From contig JAKQKY010000045.1 of NCBI GenBank assembly GCA_029560415.1, forward strand, positions 1-37,204: a stretch of 37,204 nt of DNA, in the 5' to 3' direction. A program made the translations under genes and the position numbers. This DNA is from Bacteroidota bacterium (GTDB lineage Bacteria > Bacteroidota > Bacteroidia > Chitinophagales > Chitinophagaceae). Below the pieces are notes generated by a model, which had not been told where the DNA came from, searched no databases, and was given only the letters and a program-made list of their open reading frames with translations. Below, in pieces: positions 26,408-35,511 of the stretch (its first letter is position 1; every line of letters starts with the position of its first letter).

Positions 26408-29400
26408 ATGAGAAAAACATCCACTATGAAAAATCTCTACATCCCGTTCTTCGTGCTTTGCTGTATTGGAATGATCCCTCCCCTGAGTTCCAAAAGCCAG
26501 AACTGCATTTTATTACAGGCTACGTACCAGAGTTTTGAATCCCGATGTGCCGCAACCGGCTCAATCAAAGTCTTTGCATCCGGTGGTTCGGGAAACTATA
26601 AATATAAAGCGAGCGGACCCGTTAATACTAATTTCACTACCAGCGATTCTATCAGCGGGTTATCGGCCGGTGTATACAGCCTGGTAGTTAATGATATTAT
26701 TACGAACTGTAGTATCACCATTCCCAATATTGTTATTGCGGGTTCCTACCAGGATCCCAGGTTTACACTCAATAAAATTGACGTTAGCTGCGACAATGGC
26801 GACAATGGAAGCATCACTGCTGTTGGTCAACAGTTTGGCCGGGCACCATTTACATACACGATTGTAGCGCCGTCTCCCATGGGCGTTGGCACGAGTAATA
26901 ATACCGGAGAATTTACCGGTTTGATCGCAGGAGACTATGGCATTCAATTAACCGATTCATGTGGTGGTATACAAACAAGGCGCATAACCGTTGGTAACTA
27001 TACCTGGTGGATAGACGCTTATTCGTTTACAAAAACTGCATGCGATGAAGCAACCGGGTATATCAAAGTAGTAGACAGTAAAGGCAACGTGAGTACCGTT
27101 AGTGGAATTCCCGGATTTACATATGGAGTGGTTCGTACACCCGGAGATACCATTTGGTCTTCCAGTCCAAACTTCACCTTTAACCTTAATGGTCATGACC
27201 AGTTTACAGTATTGGCACGGGATGCTTGTGGCATTATTAAAAAAGCACCTGTAGCGGTTTCACTGAGCCCGGGTGTAGGCGCCCATGTGAATACTTCCAA
27301 TTTTACCTGTCGCGATTTCACGGCTTCTGTAAACGGAGTTATTAATTTCTTTGATGCAGAATTTTGTCTCTATGATGAAGCTGATGTGCTGATCAGTTGC
27401 AATACAACGGGAACATTTACCAATATTCCTTACGGAAGTTACTGCATCAAGGCACATGATAATTGTACCGATACAACCATTGTACGTTGCTTTCATGCAG
27501 ATCCTCCACCGATCAGCATCGGCAACAATGTGCAAATAAGTAATAAGGACTGTATCTCTTTTACTGCCAGCATTACCGGGCAAGTCGGACTTACCAATCC
27601 AACATACTGCCTGTATGATTCTGTAGATGTGCAGATCAATTGCAACAGTACCGGCGTATTCAACAACTTACCATATGGACCTTATTGTATAAAAACAACG
27701 GATGGTTGCCGGGACACTACAATAACAAGGTGTTTCAATCCTACGAAACCAACGCCGGTTGTTTACCCGATCGTACCTGCATACATTACCTGCACCAATT
27801 TTGGAATCGTGGTTCAGGGAGATAGTTTAACAGGGCCTACTTATTGCCTGTTCGACAGCAATGCCGTACTCATCATGTGCAACAACACCGGCATATTCGA
27901 CAGTATCCCCCTAGGTAACTATTGTGTTTCGGTTAAGGATTCCTGTTATGATACCACCATCACACATTGCTTTAGTGTACTGGCACCTATAGCCCACAAT
28001 GATCTATCTATCAGGATCAGTAACGAAACCTGTACATCATTCACGGTTACGGCTGGTAGCGGTAGTCTTAATATAACCCAATACTGTCTTTATGATGATG
28101 CAGGTGTGCGCATAGATTGTAATTCAACTGGCGTTTTTGACAATGTTCCTTTGGGAAGTTATTGTATACAGGTAGAAGTAACCTGCCCGGATACTACCCT
28201 GAGTAGATGCTTTACCGTCAGTGGACAAGTGCCATCGGTTGGAGGTACGGTAACAACGTCTAATTTCACCTGTACAACTTTCACTGCAACCATAGGCCGC
28301 CAGGATAATTTAACTGATCCTCAATTTTGTATTTATGATAGTCATGATGTACTCATCTCATGTAATACAAGAGGTGTGTTCAATAACCTGCCTTATGGAA
28401 GTTATTGTATTAAGATCACCAATTCATGTTACGACACTACGATCATCCGTTGTTTTTCAAAAGCGGCCACGCCGGTATCTGTATCAGTGAATGCCAACAA
28501 ATCCTGTACTTTCGGATTTGCCGAATTCAATGTAGGAATGGGTGGAGGCAATTTACCCGTAAACGTTAGTATTTTCAATCCGGATGGATCATTGTTCATG
28601 AATGCATTATATAACCGCAACAACGTAACGATCGATAGCATTCCGGGTTTACCATCTGGCCAGCAATATAAAATAGTTGCCATCGATAATTGCGGCAACA
28701 AAGACTCTGCATACAGTGGCTCTACGGCCAGCTATTTCACGCACGATCCGGTTGTAATACCTAAATGCCCGGGTGGTTCCTGGGCAAATGGTTCAGGCGA
28801 TATCAAAACTTCTGTGGGTACGAACCTGGGATCTGTGACGGTACGCATCACCAAGAAAAACAATGTTCCTTATGCTTCACCATTAACACCTGATTTTGTA
28901 TCAGGTAGTAATTATACATTTTATGACCTGGGCCCTGCATCTTATGTGATCAGGTATGTGAGCAACACCTGCAGTAAAACAGTTTATGATACCATTACAA
29001 TCAGCCCTTACCAGTTCCCGAACCTGAACAGGTCGTCTGCTTACCAGTGCGATGCAAACGGATTTAGCGTAAGTGCGATCGCAAACAATGGTGTAGCGCC
29101 ATTCATGTATGAGATCATTGGAAGTGTGCCAACTACCCCGTCGATCATTGCCGGACCCCAGGCGAGCCCGATATTCAACATCGATAACGGTGCCACCTAT
29201 TCGCTGATCAGGTTAAGGGCTGTTGATGCATGTGGAAATGCAACTCTTGGTGATGCCAGTATTCTTCCTTTGGCTAATAACGGGATCGTAGTCACCAACA
29301 ACTGTTTCGCACAACCGTCTACGTTGAGTGTAGATTCTATTTTCAATGCGAGCTATACCTGGTATAAGAAAACAAATATTAATAGTGTCGATAGTACATT

Positions 29401-30094
29401 CATGGGTTCCTCATCGAGCCTGTTCATCCCAATGGTTTCTACTTCCGACACCGGTGTGTACGTTTGTTATCTCACCGTAAATGCAGGTTGTATCAAAAGA
29501 ACCTACTACTTTAACCTGAATGGTTTATGTTATATCATTCTCCCGATCGTGGTTGGAGAACTGAGGGGACAACATATTCACAATGAAAATGTATTGAACT
29601 GGAAAACAAGCCGTGAAGAAGATCTGAGGGATTTTGTAGTTGAAAGAAAATCAATTACCGGAGAATTTTCGGAGATCGGTCGTGTGGCGGCAACAGGCAA
29701 TAATACAGATATCAGGCCATATACATTCACCGACAAGGTTCCGCTCCCCGGCCTGAATTATTACCGGTTAAAATTATTGCGAACAGGTAACAGGTTCAGC
29801 TATAGCAACACCATAGTTTTGAATACACTTAACACAGCTTCAGGCATCAGTATATTCCCGAACCCGGTGAAAGAAAGATTCAGCATCAGTTTTGATGCGG
29901 GCCGCAAACATACTTACAAAATTATTATACTCAATACGATGAACCAGGTAATCTCCCAGCAGCTGTTTACAACAGAGGGCAAAGGATTGGTTGAAATACA
30001 ACGACCGGCATCATCCGGAAAAGGAATGTATATCCTCCGAATCATCGACATGGATACCAATGAAGAGTTTGCAGAAAAACTGATATTTCTGTAA
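26408..30094 (+). CDS. Giant T9SS-secreted protein with SprB-like and six-cysteine repeats
   Basis: 1228 residues from the ATG at 26408; 26426 is an equally possible start and either gives a Sec signal peptide ending near SSKSQ. Residues about 35-205 hold SprB-like repeats (GSIKVFASGGSGNYKY, LSAGVYSLVV, and again GSITAVGQ, LIAGDYGIQLTD). Residues about 297-684 are five tandem 80-residue six-cysteine units. Further beta modules follow to about residue 1040, then a fibronectin-III-like stretch (VLNWKTSREEDLRDFVVERK, YYRLKLL), then a type A T9SS sorting domain (ISIFPNPVKERFSISF, GMYILRI). SprB-type repeats are known from surface adhesins of gliding Bacteroidota; an adhesive role here is inference. 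A strong terminator follows the stop. Confidence 0.93.
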   Translation: MRKTSTMKNLYIPFFVLCCIGMIPPLSSKSQNCILLQATYQSFESRCAATGSIKVFASGGSGNYKYKASGPVNTNFTTSDSISGLSAGVYSLVVNDIITNCSITIPNIVIAGSYQDPRFTLNKIDVSCDNGDNGSITAVGQQFGRAPFTYTIVAPSPMGVGTSNNTGEFTGLIAGDYGIQLTDSCGGIQTRRITVGNYTWWIDAYSFTKTACDEATGYIKVVDSKGNVSTVSGIPGFTYGVVRTPGDTIWSSSPNFTFNLNGHDQFTVLARDACGIIKKAPVAVSLSPGVGAHVNTSNFTCRDFTASVNGVINFFDAEFCLYDEADVLISCNTTGTFTNIPYGSYCIKAHDNCTDTTIVRCFHADPPPISIGNNVQISNKDCISFTASITGQVGLTNPTYCLYDSVDVQINCNSTGVFNNLPYGPYCIKTTDGCRDTTITRCFNPTKPTPVVYPIVPAYITCTNFGIVVQGDSLTGPTYCLFDSNAVLIMCNNTGIFDSIPLGNYCVSVKDSCYDTTITHCFSVLAPIAHNDLSIRISNETCTSFTVTAGSGSLNITQYCLYDDAGVRIDCNSTGVFDNVPLGSYCIQVEVTCPDTTLSRCFTVSGQVPSVGGTVTTSNFTCTTFTATIGRQDNLTDPQFCIYDSHDVLISCNTRGVFNNLPYGSYCIKITNSCYDTTIIRCFSKAATPVSVSVNANKSCTFGFAEFNVGMGGGNLPVNVSIFNPDGSLFMNALYNRNNVTIDSIPGLPSGQQYKIVAIDNCGNKDSAYSGSTASYFTHDPVVIPKCPGGSWANGSGDIKTSVGTNLGSVTVRITKKNNVPYASPLTPDFVSGSNYTFYDLGPASYVIRYVSNTCSKTVYDTITISPYQFPNLNRSSAYQCDANGFSVSAIANNGVAPFMYEIIGSVPTTPSIIAGPQASPIFNIDNGATYSLIRLRAVDACGNATLGDASILPLANNGIVVTNNCFAQPSTLSVDSIFNASYTWYKKTNINSVDSTFMGSSSSLFIPMVSTSDTGVYVCYLTVNAGCIKRTYYFNLNGLCYIILPIVVGELRGQHIHNENVLNWKTSREEDLRDFVVERKSITGEFSEIGRVAATGNNTDIRPYTFTDKVPLPGLNYYRLKLLRTGNRFSYSNTIVLNTLNTASGISIFPNPVKERFSISFDAGRKHTYKIIILNTMNQVISQQLFTTEGKGLVEIQRPASSGKGMYILRIIDMDTNEEFAEKLIFL
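27296..28460 (+). repeat. Five tandem 80-residue units with six cysteines each
   Basis: The first cysteine of successive units falls at 27308, 27551, 27791, 28031 and 28271, i.e. steps of 81, 80, 80 and 80 codons. Each unit has cysteines in the contexts F-T-C, Y-C-L-Y-D, x-C-N-x-T-G, Y-C-I, x-C-x-D-T-T and R-C-F, with NLPYGSYCI or a variant in the middle. The G-x-Y-C-I segment is reminiscent of CnaB/prealbumin-like sandwiches, but the six-cysteine pattern is one I do not recognise. Confidence 0.9.
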
Positions 30095-30096
30095 TT

Positions 30097-30132
30097 AAAA
30101 AAGGGCTGTCTCAAAAAGACAGCCTTTTTTTT
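30097..30132. terminator. Bidirectional terminator between convergent genes
   Basis: An 11-bp stem (core GGCTGTCT / AGACAGCC) with a 5-base loop, an A-run before and eight T after, three bases past the stop of the giant gene; the next gene converges on it. Confidence 0.9.
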
Positions 30133-30151
30133 ATAAAAACATTTTAGACAA

Positions 30152-30604
30152 CTATTTTTCCTTGATGCCCAATTGAGCTTTATAACGGGCAATGGTATTA
30201 TTCGCCTCGATCAGTTTTAGTTTGAGTGAATGAATGACGGGTTCACCTGATTTAAGCAAGGCTTCCGTTTCCTCGTTGCTTTTTTGCAGAAGCAATATAT
30301 CTGAGTCCATTTGCTTGTTTAGATCATTCGCCTCTTTCATCTTCCTGGCAAAATCCATTTCAGCAGCTTCTTTCACCTGGTGCAGTTGATTGATCTCTTT
30401 CTGCAGGGTTTCCCTGATGAGCTTTTCACTTTCCAGGAAACCTTTGGTACTGCGATGCAGTTTATTCACATTCGCAAGTGAATTGCTGCGCAGAATCCAG
30501 GCTATTAAAAAACCCAGCACAAAAGCCGCCGAAGTAAATATGATGATCTGTGTCAATTTAATTCCAATTTGAGCGCAAATTATTTCATTTGAATGTAAAT
30601 GCAC
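30152..30604 (-). CDS. Single-helix membrane protein with coiled coil
   Basis: 150 residues as read from a GTG at 30604. There is no ATG before the membrane helix; a TTG at 30556 (giving MTQIIIFTSAAFVLGFLIAW) is an attractive alternative start that would place the helix at the very N-terminus. The membrane helix is at about residues 19-38 of the longer form, followed by a long charged coiled coil (heptads of L, I, K and E, e.g. LIRETLQKEINQLHQVKEAA) to about 140. The layout resembles small inner-membrane coiled-coil proteins; I do not recognise a family. Its stop is 20 bases past the shared terminator. Confidence 0.78.
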   Translation of the reverse strand: MHLHSNEIICAQIGIKLTQIIIFTSAAFVLGFLIAWILRSNSLANVNKLHRSTKGFLESEKLIRETLQKEINQLHQVKEAAEMDFARKMKEANDLNKQMDSDILLLQKSNEETEALLKSGEPVIHSLKLKLIEANNTIARYKAQLGIKEK

Positions 30605-30693
30605 ATTTTATTCATCAGTAAATGACCGAAATGAATGGATAGCCGGTTACCGGAAAAAATTATGCGTAACTTTTGACCGCATTTATAAGATTC

Positions 30694-31308
30694 ATGATCG
30701 ATATACAACTCATTAAAGAAAAATATGCTGCATTACCAGATGCAGAGCTGCAAACATTGTTTACTGAAGAAGCACCAACGTTAACTGCGGAAGCCTATCA
30801 ACTCCTGGTTGCAGAGCTCAGCCAAAGAAATCTTCAGCATTTGTTGCAGGAAAAAAAAACTGGTGATTTAACTCCTGTTTCAGAAACATGGATTCAGCCA
30901 ATCATGAAAAAAACAGGTTCAAATGTTTTTACAGAAACCGATATTGCCTACACATTTGAACAAAAGGCATTGGGTAAAACAGATGAAGAGATCCTTGGAG
31001 GATTATTGGAAGCAGGCCTTGACGAGCATCATGCGAGGATGTTGGTGAACGAAATTGAGCCGAATGCAAAAAAGCGATTGCGCCTTGCAGAAACTGCAAA
31101 GTTATCGGGGATCTTTATCCTGGCGGCGGGCATAGCCCTTACTTTTCTTCCGCAACAACCTGGTTCGAGGCAAATCCTTTTAATCATGGCATGGAGCGGA
31201 ATCCTGTTTGGTACTTTCAGGAGTATCAAAGGTTTTTTCTATCAACGAACGTACAAAAAAGTGATTCTGAAAATTGCTGAAATGAATAAATCCAATATTT
31301 CAGCGTAG
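30694..31308 (+). CDS. Membrane protein of unknown function, two C-terminal helices
   Basis: 204 residues from the ATG at 30694 (a TTG at 30673 opens the frame earlier but is less likely). The N-terminal 125 residues are soluble and helical, with a repeated acidic pattern (KYAALPDAELQTLFTEEAP; EQKALGKTDEEILGGLLEAG), perhaps two short helical-hairpin modules. Two membrane helices follow at about residues 136-153 and 160-177, with a PQQPGS turn between, and a basic C-terminus. I do not recognise the family. It is divergent from the coiled-coil protein gene with about 90 bases between starts, and nearly abuts (25 bases) the convergent DUF1501 gene, with no hairpin between. Confidence 0.8.
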   Translation: MIDIQLIKEKYAALPDAELQTLFTEEAPTLTAEAYQLLVAELSQRNLQHLLQEKKTGDLTPVSETWIQPIMKKTGSNVFTETDIAYTFEQKALGKTDEEILGGLLEAGLDEHHARMLVNEIEPNAKKRLRLAETAKLSGIFILAAGIALTFLPQQPGSRQILLIMAWSGILFGTFRSIKGFFYQRTYKKVILKIAEMNKSNISA

Positions 31309-31333
31309 ATTTTTTAAATGAAATAGATCCATA

Positions 31334-32602
31334 TCAACCTTTCATCACACCGATTTTTTTACCCGTCCACCCGGGAAATAATATTTCATTGTTATGTAAG
31401 GAAAGTTGCTGATCGGCCACTTCACTGAATACAGCCCTGAAATCGGTGGTAACAGGCAGGTCGCGGGCGTCTTCCAGGTTTTCTATCGAGAGAGGTTTCA
31501 CCAATCCGTGCACCATACCTCCCTGTACATTATTCCCAAGAATGAAATTGCACGAACCCCTTCCATGATCGGTTCCGCCACTACCATTTTGTTTTACGGT
31601 TCTGCCAAATTCTGTCATGGTCATGATCGTTACGTCATCCTGTAAGGTAGCGCCAAGGTCTTTCCAGAATGCTGCAATGCTGTTGCTGATATCCATGGCA
31701 TTGCGTGCAAATTGCCCCTGGTCTGTACCCTGGCCGAAATGAGTATCCCATCCGCCCGATTCGGCAAAGCCGATCTCCAGGCCAACATCAATCTTAATCA
31801 GCTGGGCGATCTGTTTCAGGGCATTTCCCAACGGAGAAATCGGATATACGGCGCCGTTAGAAGGCGTATATCCCTGTGTATCGAGCTTATCAAGCATTTT
31901 TACTGCACTAAAAGTTTCTTTACCGGTAGATTTCAAAAGATCGGAGGAAGCCTGGTCGTATAAGTCTTCAAAACTGCGTGCGGTTATATTGGAAGCCATT
32001 TTGTTTCCCCGCATCTGTATGGCAAAATCCCGAAGGTTACTAACGGCAATGGCTGCCTGGTCGCCATAAAAAGAACGGGGCATTGAATTGGTAAGACTAA
32101 CCGCCCTGAATGGAGTGGCTTCATGCCCCATAAGCCCACTGGCCCTGTTGAGCCAACCGGTGTTGGTTCCTTTATCGAATGGGGTACCAGATTCCATATA
32201 ATCCTGTGCATCAAAGTGTGAACGTGAATTATTGGGCGATCCTATTCCATGCACAATGGCCAGTTTCTTTTCCCGGAACAATGTTTCAAAGGCTTTCATC
32301 CCAGGATGTAAACCAAACCTTCCATCCAAATCGATCACGGGGTTTGTGGCAGCACTTTTAGCAGCAGACATGAACAATGTTGGCCTCGCAGCCTGCAGGT
32401 AAGGATCGGTAAAAGCCGGAACCGCCATGAGTCCATCCATGGCGCCTCGTTGAAATATGCAAATAAGTATTTTGTTTTTCTTATAAAGTTGCTCCCGCTT
32501 AAAACCGGCAGCAGCGCGGGCTACAAAGCCTGGAACACCGCCTATGCCGATACCAAACACCGCAAGTGCTCCCGACCTCAAAAATCCTCTTCTAGTTGAC
32601 AT
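31334..32602 (-). CDS. DUF1501 family protein with Tat-type signal
   Basis: 422 residues. The N-terminus STRRGFLRSG followed by a glycine-rich hydrophobic stretch is a twin-arginine (Tat) signal, with R4-R5 the pair. The rest matches DUF1501 (PF07394): ILICIFQRGAMDGL, IVHGIGSPNNSRSHFDAQDY, SGGWDTHFGQG, MTEFGRTVKQNGSGGTDHG. DUF1501 proteins belong to the alkaline-phosphatase/sulfatase-like fold according to family knowledge, but no activity is established. It is the second gene after the DUF1800 gene, 26 bases apart on the same strand, an arrangement seen widely in Bacteroidota, Planctomycetes and others. The two are almost surely co-transcribed and act together outside the cytoplasm. Confidence 0.95.
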   Translation of the reverse strand: MSTRRGFLRSGALAVFGIGIGGVPGFVARAAAGFKREQLYKKNKILICIFQRGAMDGLMAVPAFTDPYLQAARPTLFMSAAKSAATNPVIDLDGRFGLHPGMKAFETLFREKKLAIVHGIGSPNNSRSHFDAQDYMESGTPFDKGTNTGWLNRASGLMGHEATPFRAVSLTNSMPRSFYGDQAAIAVSNLRDFAIQMRGNKMASNITARSFEDLYDQASSDLLKSTGKETFSAVKMLDKLDTQGYTPSNGAVYPISPLGNALKQIAQLIKIDVGLEIGFAESGGWDTHFGQGTDQGQFARNAMDISNSIAAFWKDLGATLQDDVTIMTMTEFGRTVKQNGSGGTDHGRGSCNFILGNNVQGGMVHGLVKPLSIENLEDARDLPVTTDFRAVFSEVADQQLSLHNNEILFPGWTGKKIGVMKG

Positions 32603-32628
32603 TTTATCCTGGTTATTGAATGAAAGAT

Positions 32629-34590
32629 TTATTTACGTTGAAATTCCGGCGAACCGATGATGATACCCACCACCTGTGCCAGCATATTTTTGCCGTTCTG
32701 CAACTCCTTATTTTTTCTCCGCTGCATCTTCGCCTCTTCGTTAGGGTTAGCCGGCAACAGGTCTTCATCCTCATCTCCCGGCATCATAGCTTCAGTAGTC
32801 TTCTGTGGCGTTATCTTTTTGGATGCGTTTTCAATTTTTTTATCAAGGCCGGGCTCGGTAAGTAAAGGGGTAAGTCGCTTTATGGTTTCATCCAGGCTTC
32901 GTTCGGGCATCATCAGTTTACCATATGTGACCAATGCGTCTGTTGCACTTTCGGGTTCATGATAATTGTTCAATGACGCAAGATCGGTAGATACTCCACG
33001 CATCTGGCCCGATGCAATAGACAACCCGAAATTCATCCTGTTGAGTAATGCGCCCGTATTGATCCAATATTGGGCCCTGTCGGGAAAACCTGTCGGAGCC
33101 TGGTAATAATACATTTTCTGCCCCATCTTTTCAACCCAGTTAAACACCTGGTAAGGTTGTTCAATATCGGCCTGTAATGCACGTATACTGCTTATCGCCA
33201 ATTCAAAAGGTGATTTTGTTTTTTCCCTGACCGCCGATGCACTCCAGAATTCCCTGGTATTTACCATGGTTCTCAGTACTTCTTTTATATCTCCATCTTT
33301 TTCAAGGAAGGTTTTTGCCATTTTATCTACCAGGCTTTTGGGTGGTACATCGTTCACGAAATAAGCAGCAAGTTTTTTGCTGATGAACTGTGCAGTTGAA
33401 GCATGATGGGCCAACATAGAAAGCAATGCGATTCCTTCTTCATATCCCCCATCTGCAGCGAATTTTTTTCCCATCACGGTTTTGGATCCATTGTCATGAC
33501 GGTTCATGGCAAACAGGAAATCGCCATCGTGTACGTATCCCCGTTGTATGAGTTTATCTTCCCCAACCCTATCGATGAGTTTACGCAGCGCATTGCCATA
33601 ACCATCTTCCATGGGATAAACCGTCCAACCCGTTAATACCCTGGCAGCCTGGGTTACATCGTCCTGTGTATACCCGCCATCCACGCCCAGTGTATGTAGT
33701 TCCATCACTTCGCGTGCATAATTTTCATTCAGCCCCTGGTTCTTTTTTAGTCTTTGTAATCTTTTAAGCTGGTCCTTTGTAGCAGAATCACTGAGGTTGG
33801 CATCTTTGGCTTTCTTTAACCGGCGGGCCAGTGGACTATCTTCATCTGTATTATTAGGTCCGGCGCTGCTGAAATTATCGAGGTATAACAACATGGCCGG
33901 TGACTTGGCAGTGGCCAGCAAAAGATTTCCAAACTTCCCGGTCACATTGGGCCTGATCACATCCCTTTCATACGACGGTATGAATAATGCACATGCCCTT
34001 TTGGTGAGCGACACATTGAAATGATTGAACCAGAATTCAGTTAATTTTTCCTGCACTTGATTATTGGAGTATGCTGCCCGTAATATTTTTTGGCTGATAA
34101 ACTGCCTGTATAATTCTGACTGGCGGCGAAAATTCTTCTTCCTGGCAAAATCGAGCAATACATCCTTGTACATTTTTTTATTATTCAGTACAGCCGAATC
34201 ATCTGCAATGATACCTTCTGCCTTGGCCAGCCTGAGAACCTGGATGGGTTTTGGAAAAGCCCTGATCACATCAGTATTGCTCATGGCCAATGCGTCATAA
34301 CCAGTCAGCCTTTCTTTCACCGAGTCATCGGGCAGGCCACCCGTTAATTGCTGTTCAAACCAATTCTCAAGTCCCATCTTTGCCACCTCATCTACCTGGC
34401 CTGGCGTTGCGCCATAGGTAAACCTGCTTAGTAAATGTGCCGCAGCCTGGCGCTTGGTCAGTCCTTCTGACTCGTATGGAAAACTGTTCGTTTGTTGATG
34501 GGAAACGGGGCGTTTTAAAAATGAAGAAAACAATGCGCCACCAATAATTAAAACAGGAATGATGATATAGGAGATGCCTTTGTTTTTCAT
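32629..34590 (-). CDS. DUF1800 family protein
   Basis: 653 residues with an N-terminal membrane anchor or signal at about 6-24 (ISYIIIPVLIIGGALFSSFL). DUF1800 (PF08811) landmarks are present in order: HLLSRFTYGATPGQVDEVA, LTEFWFNHFNVSL, NENYAREVMELHTLGVDGGY, DVTQAARVLTGWTVY and GKKFAADGGYEEG. The C-terminal 100 residues are charged and less conserved. Function of the family is unknown; members are usually paired with DUF1501 genes, as here. A TATCTTTA sequence on the minus strand at 34659-34666, 69 bases before the start, may be part of its promoter. Confidence 0.95.
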   Translation of the reverse strand: MKNKGISYIIIPVLIIGGALFSSFLKRPVSHQQTNSFPYESEGLTKRQAAAHLLSRFTYGATPGQVDEVAKMGLENWFEQQLTGGLPDDSVKERLTGYDALAMSNTDVIRAFPKPIQVLRLAKAEGIIADDSAVLNNKKMYKDVLLDFARKKNFRRQSELYRQFISQKILRAAYSNNQVQEKLTEFWFNHFNVSLTKRACALFIPSYERDVIRPNVTGKFGNLLLATAKSPAMLLYLDNFSSAGPNNTDEDSPLARRLKKAKDANLSDSATKDQLKRLQRLKKNQGLNENYAREVMELHTLGVDGGYTQDDVTQAARVLTGWTVYPMEDGYGNALRKLIDRVGEDKLIQRGYVHDGDFLFAMNRHDNGSKTVMGKKFAADGGYEEGIALLSMLAHHASTAQFISKKLAAYFVNDVPPKSLVDKMAKTFLEKDGDIKEVLRTMVNTREFWSASAVREKTKSPFELAISSIRALQADIEQPYQVFNWVEKMGQKMYYYQAPTGFPDRAQYWINTGALLNRMNFGLSIASGQMRGVSTDLASLNNYHEPESATDALVTYGKLMMPERSLDETIKRLTPLLTEPGLDKKIENASKKITPQKTTEAMMPGDEDEDLLPANPNEEAKMQRRKNKELQNGKNMLAQVVGIIIGSPEFQRK

Positions 34591-34778
34591 GATGATGTTG
34601 TAAAGATGATGGCGGTACTAAATTGAGACGTTTATTTATTCACCAGGTTTAATTGGTATAAAGATATTGTTAACAGGATTTCTAAAAAAAAGATTCAAAG
34701 CACTTTAAAATTTGAGCATTCTGGCATCTTTTTTACAGGTAAAAGATAAACAATCCTTTCATCTCTAAAACAAAGCTT

Positions 34779-34997
34779 ATGTTAATCAATAAAAACCTCA
34801 TGTTGCTCACCAGCTTTGCAGCGGTGGCCGGATATTGGTTTGCAAGGATGAAACCTTCCGGAAAGCTGGTTCCGGATTCCCTTCCGCAAACGAATAAACC
34901 AGGTGAATCCAGTTTTATGGTATCATCTTTCAAAGAAATAGAATCCCGGCCCAAAAAAGACTGGGAAAATGCCGGTACATTTAAGCCAAACCTGTGA
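34779..34997 (+). CDS. Small membrane-anchored protein (72 aa)
   Basis: 72 residues with an ATG start. One hydrophobic segment at about residues 7-23 (LMLLTSFAAVAGYWFA) is followed by a basic, proline- and serine-rich soluble tail. No lipobox cysteine. A strong hairpin follows 67 bases after the stop. An opposite-strand ORF (34733-35011) covers the same bases, but this frame has the better start, the membrane segment and the terminator. I do not recognise a family. It is divergent from the DUF1800 gene. Confidence 0.66.
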   Translation: MLINKNLMLLTSFAAVAGYWFARMKPSGKLVPDSLPQTNKPGESSFMVSSFKEIESRPKKDWENAGTFKPNL

Positions 34998-35064
34998 ATA
35001 AAAATTCCCATCTTTTTTTATCATTTCAATCATCTTTACATGATTGACCCTTTCTTTATATATA

Positions 35065-35098
35065 AAAAAACGGCTATCAATCTTGATAGCCGTTTTTT
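35065..35098. terminator. Bidirectional terminator between two small convergent genes
   Basis: A perfect inverted repeat: six A, CGGCTATCAA, a tight turn, TTGATAGCCG, six T. It stands between the stops of the 72-residue (plus) and 67-residue (minus) genes. Confidence 0.93.
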
Positions 35099-35134
35099 CA
35101 GACTTTTATAAAACCCGGACAGAATCAACTTCAA

Positions 35135-35338
35135 CTAAGAAGGCAATACAGGTCCGTAATGAAGTTTTGAATTAATTTTTGATTTATTCGGATATAAAAG
35201 ATCCGGGGCAGTTTCATAACCTTCGTCAGAAACCCGGGAAAGCATCCGGGCTTGTTTTTCCTTTTTTACCATAGATACGATGAGTGCGGTTGCTGCAATG
35301 GCCGCCACTCCTAACACAATTTTCGTAGATGTTTTCAT
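35135..35338 (-). CDS. Small membrane-anchored protein (67 aa)
   Basis: 67 residues with an ATG start. The N-terminus has one membrane helix at about residues 6-24 (KIVLGVAAIAATALIVSMV) followed by the basic cluster KKEKQAR and a soluble tail with SDEGYETAPDLLYPN. The motif around DEGYETAPD gives it a distinctive, probably conserved tail. No cysteine. It converges on the 72-residue gene at a perfect terminator. I do not recognise a named family; the pattern (short N-terminal helix, charged tail) recalls small YtxH-like proteins, but the match is not good enough to assign. Confidence 0.75.
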   Translation of the reverse strand: MKTSTKIVLGVAAIAATALIVSMVKKEKQARMLSRVSDEGYETAPDLLYPNKSKINSKLHYGPVLPS

Positions 35339-35511
35339 CAGTGTAATATTTTATTATTATATGTCAAAGTTAGCAAACAAAGAATGTACCATTCAGGTAA
35401 GATTGTTAAATAAAGAATAACTTGCCGCGGGATTACACATTGTATTTTATTACATTTTACACAAATTATAACTAAATTGTAACGCATTATTCCAAAAAAC
35501 ACATTTTCATT

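Noticed and set aside
34733-35011. Minus-strand ORF of 92 codons
   Set aside because: Opposite to the 72-residue membrane-protein gene, which has a better start, a membrane helix and a terminator after it.
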